Shown here piece by piece: positions 6,487 through 6,687 of a DNA stretch of 6,687 nt. The DNA lies in NCBI GenBank assembly GCA_003235605.1, contig QJVU01000340.1:1-6687 (forward strand). Direction: 5' to 3'. Made by a program: the position numbers and the translations under genes. Position 1 is the first letter of the stretch. Each line of letters begins with the position of its first letter. Source of the DNA: Planctomycetota bacterium. GTDB lineage: Bacteria; Planctomycetota; UBA1135; UBA2386. The notes under the pieces are model-generated. The model did no database searches. It was given only the letters and a program-made list of their open reading frames with translations, and was not told where the DNA came from.

Positions 6487-6687
6487 ATGGCCCGGACCCC
6501 TGACCTGATGGACCGCGTCGTCTCGCTCTGCAAGCGCCGCGGCTTCGTGTTCCAGAGCAGCGAGATCTACGGAGGCATCAACTCCTGCTACGACTACGGG
6601 CCTCTCGGCGTTGAGCTCAAGCGCAACGTCAAGGAGGCCTGGTGGCAGGCCATGGTGGTCGCCCGCGACGACGTGGTCGGACTGGAC
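6487..6687 (+). CDS. glyQS: Glycyl-tRNA synthetase, single-chain (alpha2) type, N-terminal part
   Basis: The enzyme charges tRNA-Gly with glycine using ATP in the cytoplasm. Only the first 67 codons are present; the gene continues past the right edge. The start of the class II catalytic region is unmistakable: [17 protein letters not shown] (14-30), [19 protein letters not shown] (35-53) and DVVGLD (62-67). This is the homodimeric form found in archaea, eukaryotes and many bacteria, not the alpha2-beta2 GlyQ/GlyS form of enteric bacteria. The ATG at 6487 gives an N-terminus of normal length, 13 residues before LCKRRGF. An internal ATG at 6508 is less likely. No Shine-Dalgarno sequence is visible near the start. 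It is also named glyS in many genomes. Confidence 0.94.
   Translation, partial: MARTPDLMDRVVSLCKRRGFVFQSSEIYGGINSCYDYGPLGVELKRNVKEAWWQAMVVARDDVVGLD

Noticed and set aside
5708..6508. 266-codon plus-strand open frame opposite mqnC and overlapping the glyQS start
   Set aside because: It is antisense to conserved MqnC motifs and out of frame with glyQS, with no recognisable product.

Overview
This window is a high-GC bacterial chromosomal segment, almost fully coding. It holds the tail of an unidentified gene, one very large predicted surface lipoprotein, two adjacent menaquinone genes of the futalosine pathway, and the beginning of a glycyl-tRNA synthetase gene. The lipobox, the futalosine-route radical SAM enzymes and the single-chain glycyl-tRNA synthetase point to a bacterium outside the enteric type of Proteobacteria. 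Planctomycetota, Myxococcota, Acidobacteriota or a related high-GC phylum would fit, but the sequence alone does not decide between them.

Layout. Positions 2-229 (+) hold the C-terminal end of an unknown protein whose reading frame appears disturbed. Positions 267-4061 (+) encode a 1264-residue lipoprotein: signal peptide with lipobox, an N-terminal region I cannot assign, one IPT/TIG-like immunoglobulin fold, then about 800 residues of FG-GAP/VCBS-type repeats. Seven of these repeats carry a recognisable calcium-loop motif, and about seven more look degenerate, which suggests two seven-bladed propellers. The lipoprotein gene converges on the next gene with only 8 bases between the two stop codons. 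On the minus strand, mqnC (6397-5249) and mqnE (5245-4070) form a tight operon with a 3-base gap, transcribed from mqnC into mqnE. An 89-base divergent intergenic region separates mqnC from glyQS (6487 onwards, +), which runs off the window.

How the genes relate. MqnE makes aminofutalosine, and MqnC cyclises dehypoxanthine futalosine two steps later, so the pair supplies the respiratory quinone menaquinone. The other pathway genes (mqnA, mqnB or its equivalent, mqnD) are not in the window. The lipoprotein and glyQS show no evident functional link to menaquinone synthesis.

I found no tRNA, rRNA, CRISPR array, insertion sequence or phage gene, and nothing that amounts to a new multi-gene system. 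The least explained parts are the large lipoprotein and the disturbed reading frame at the left edge.
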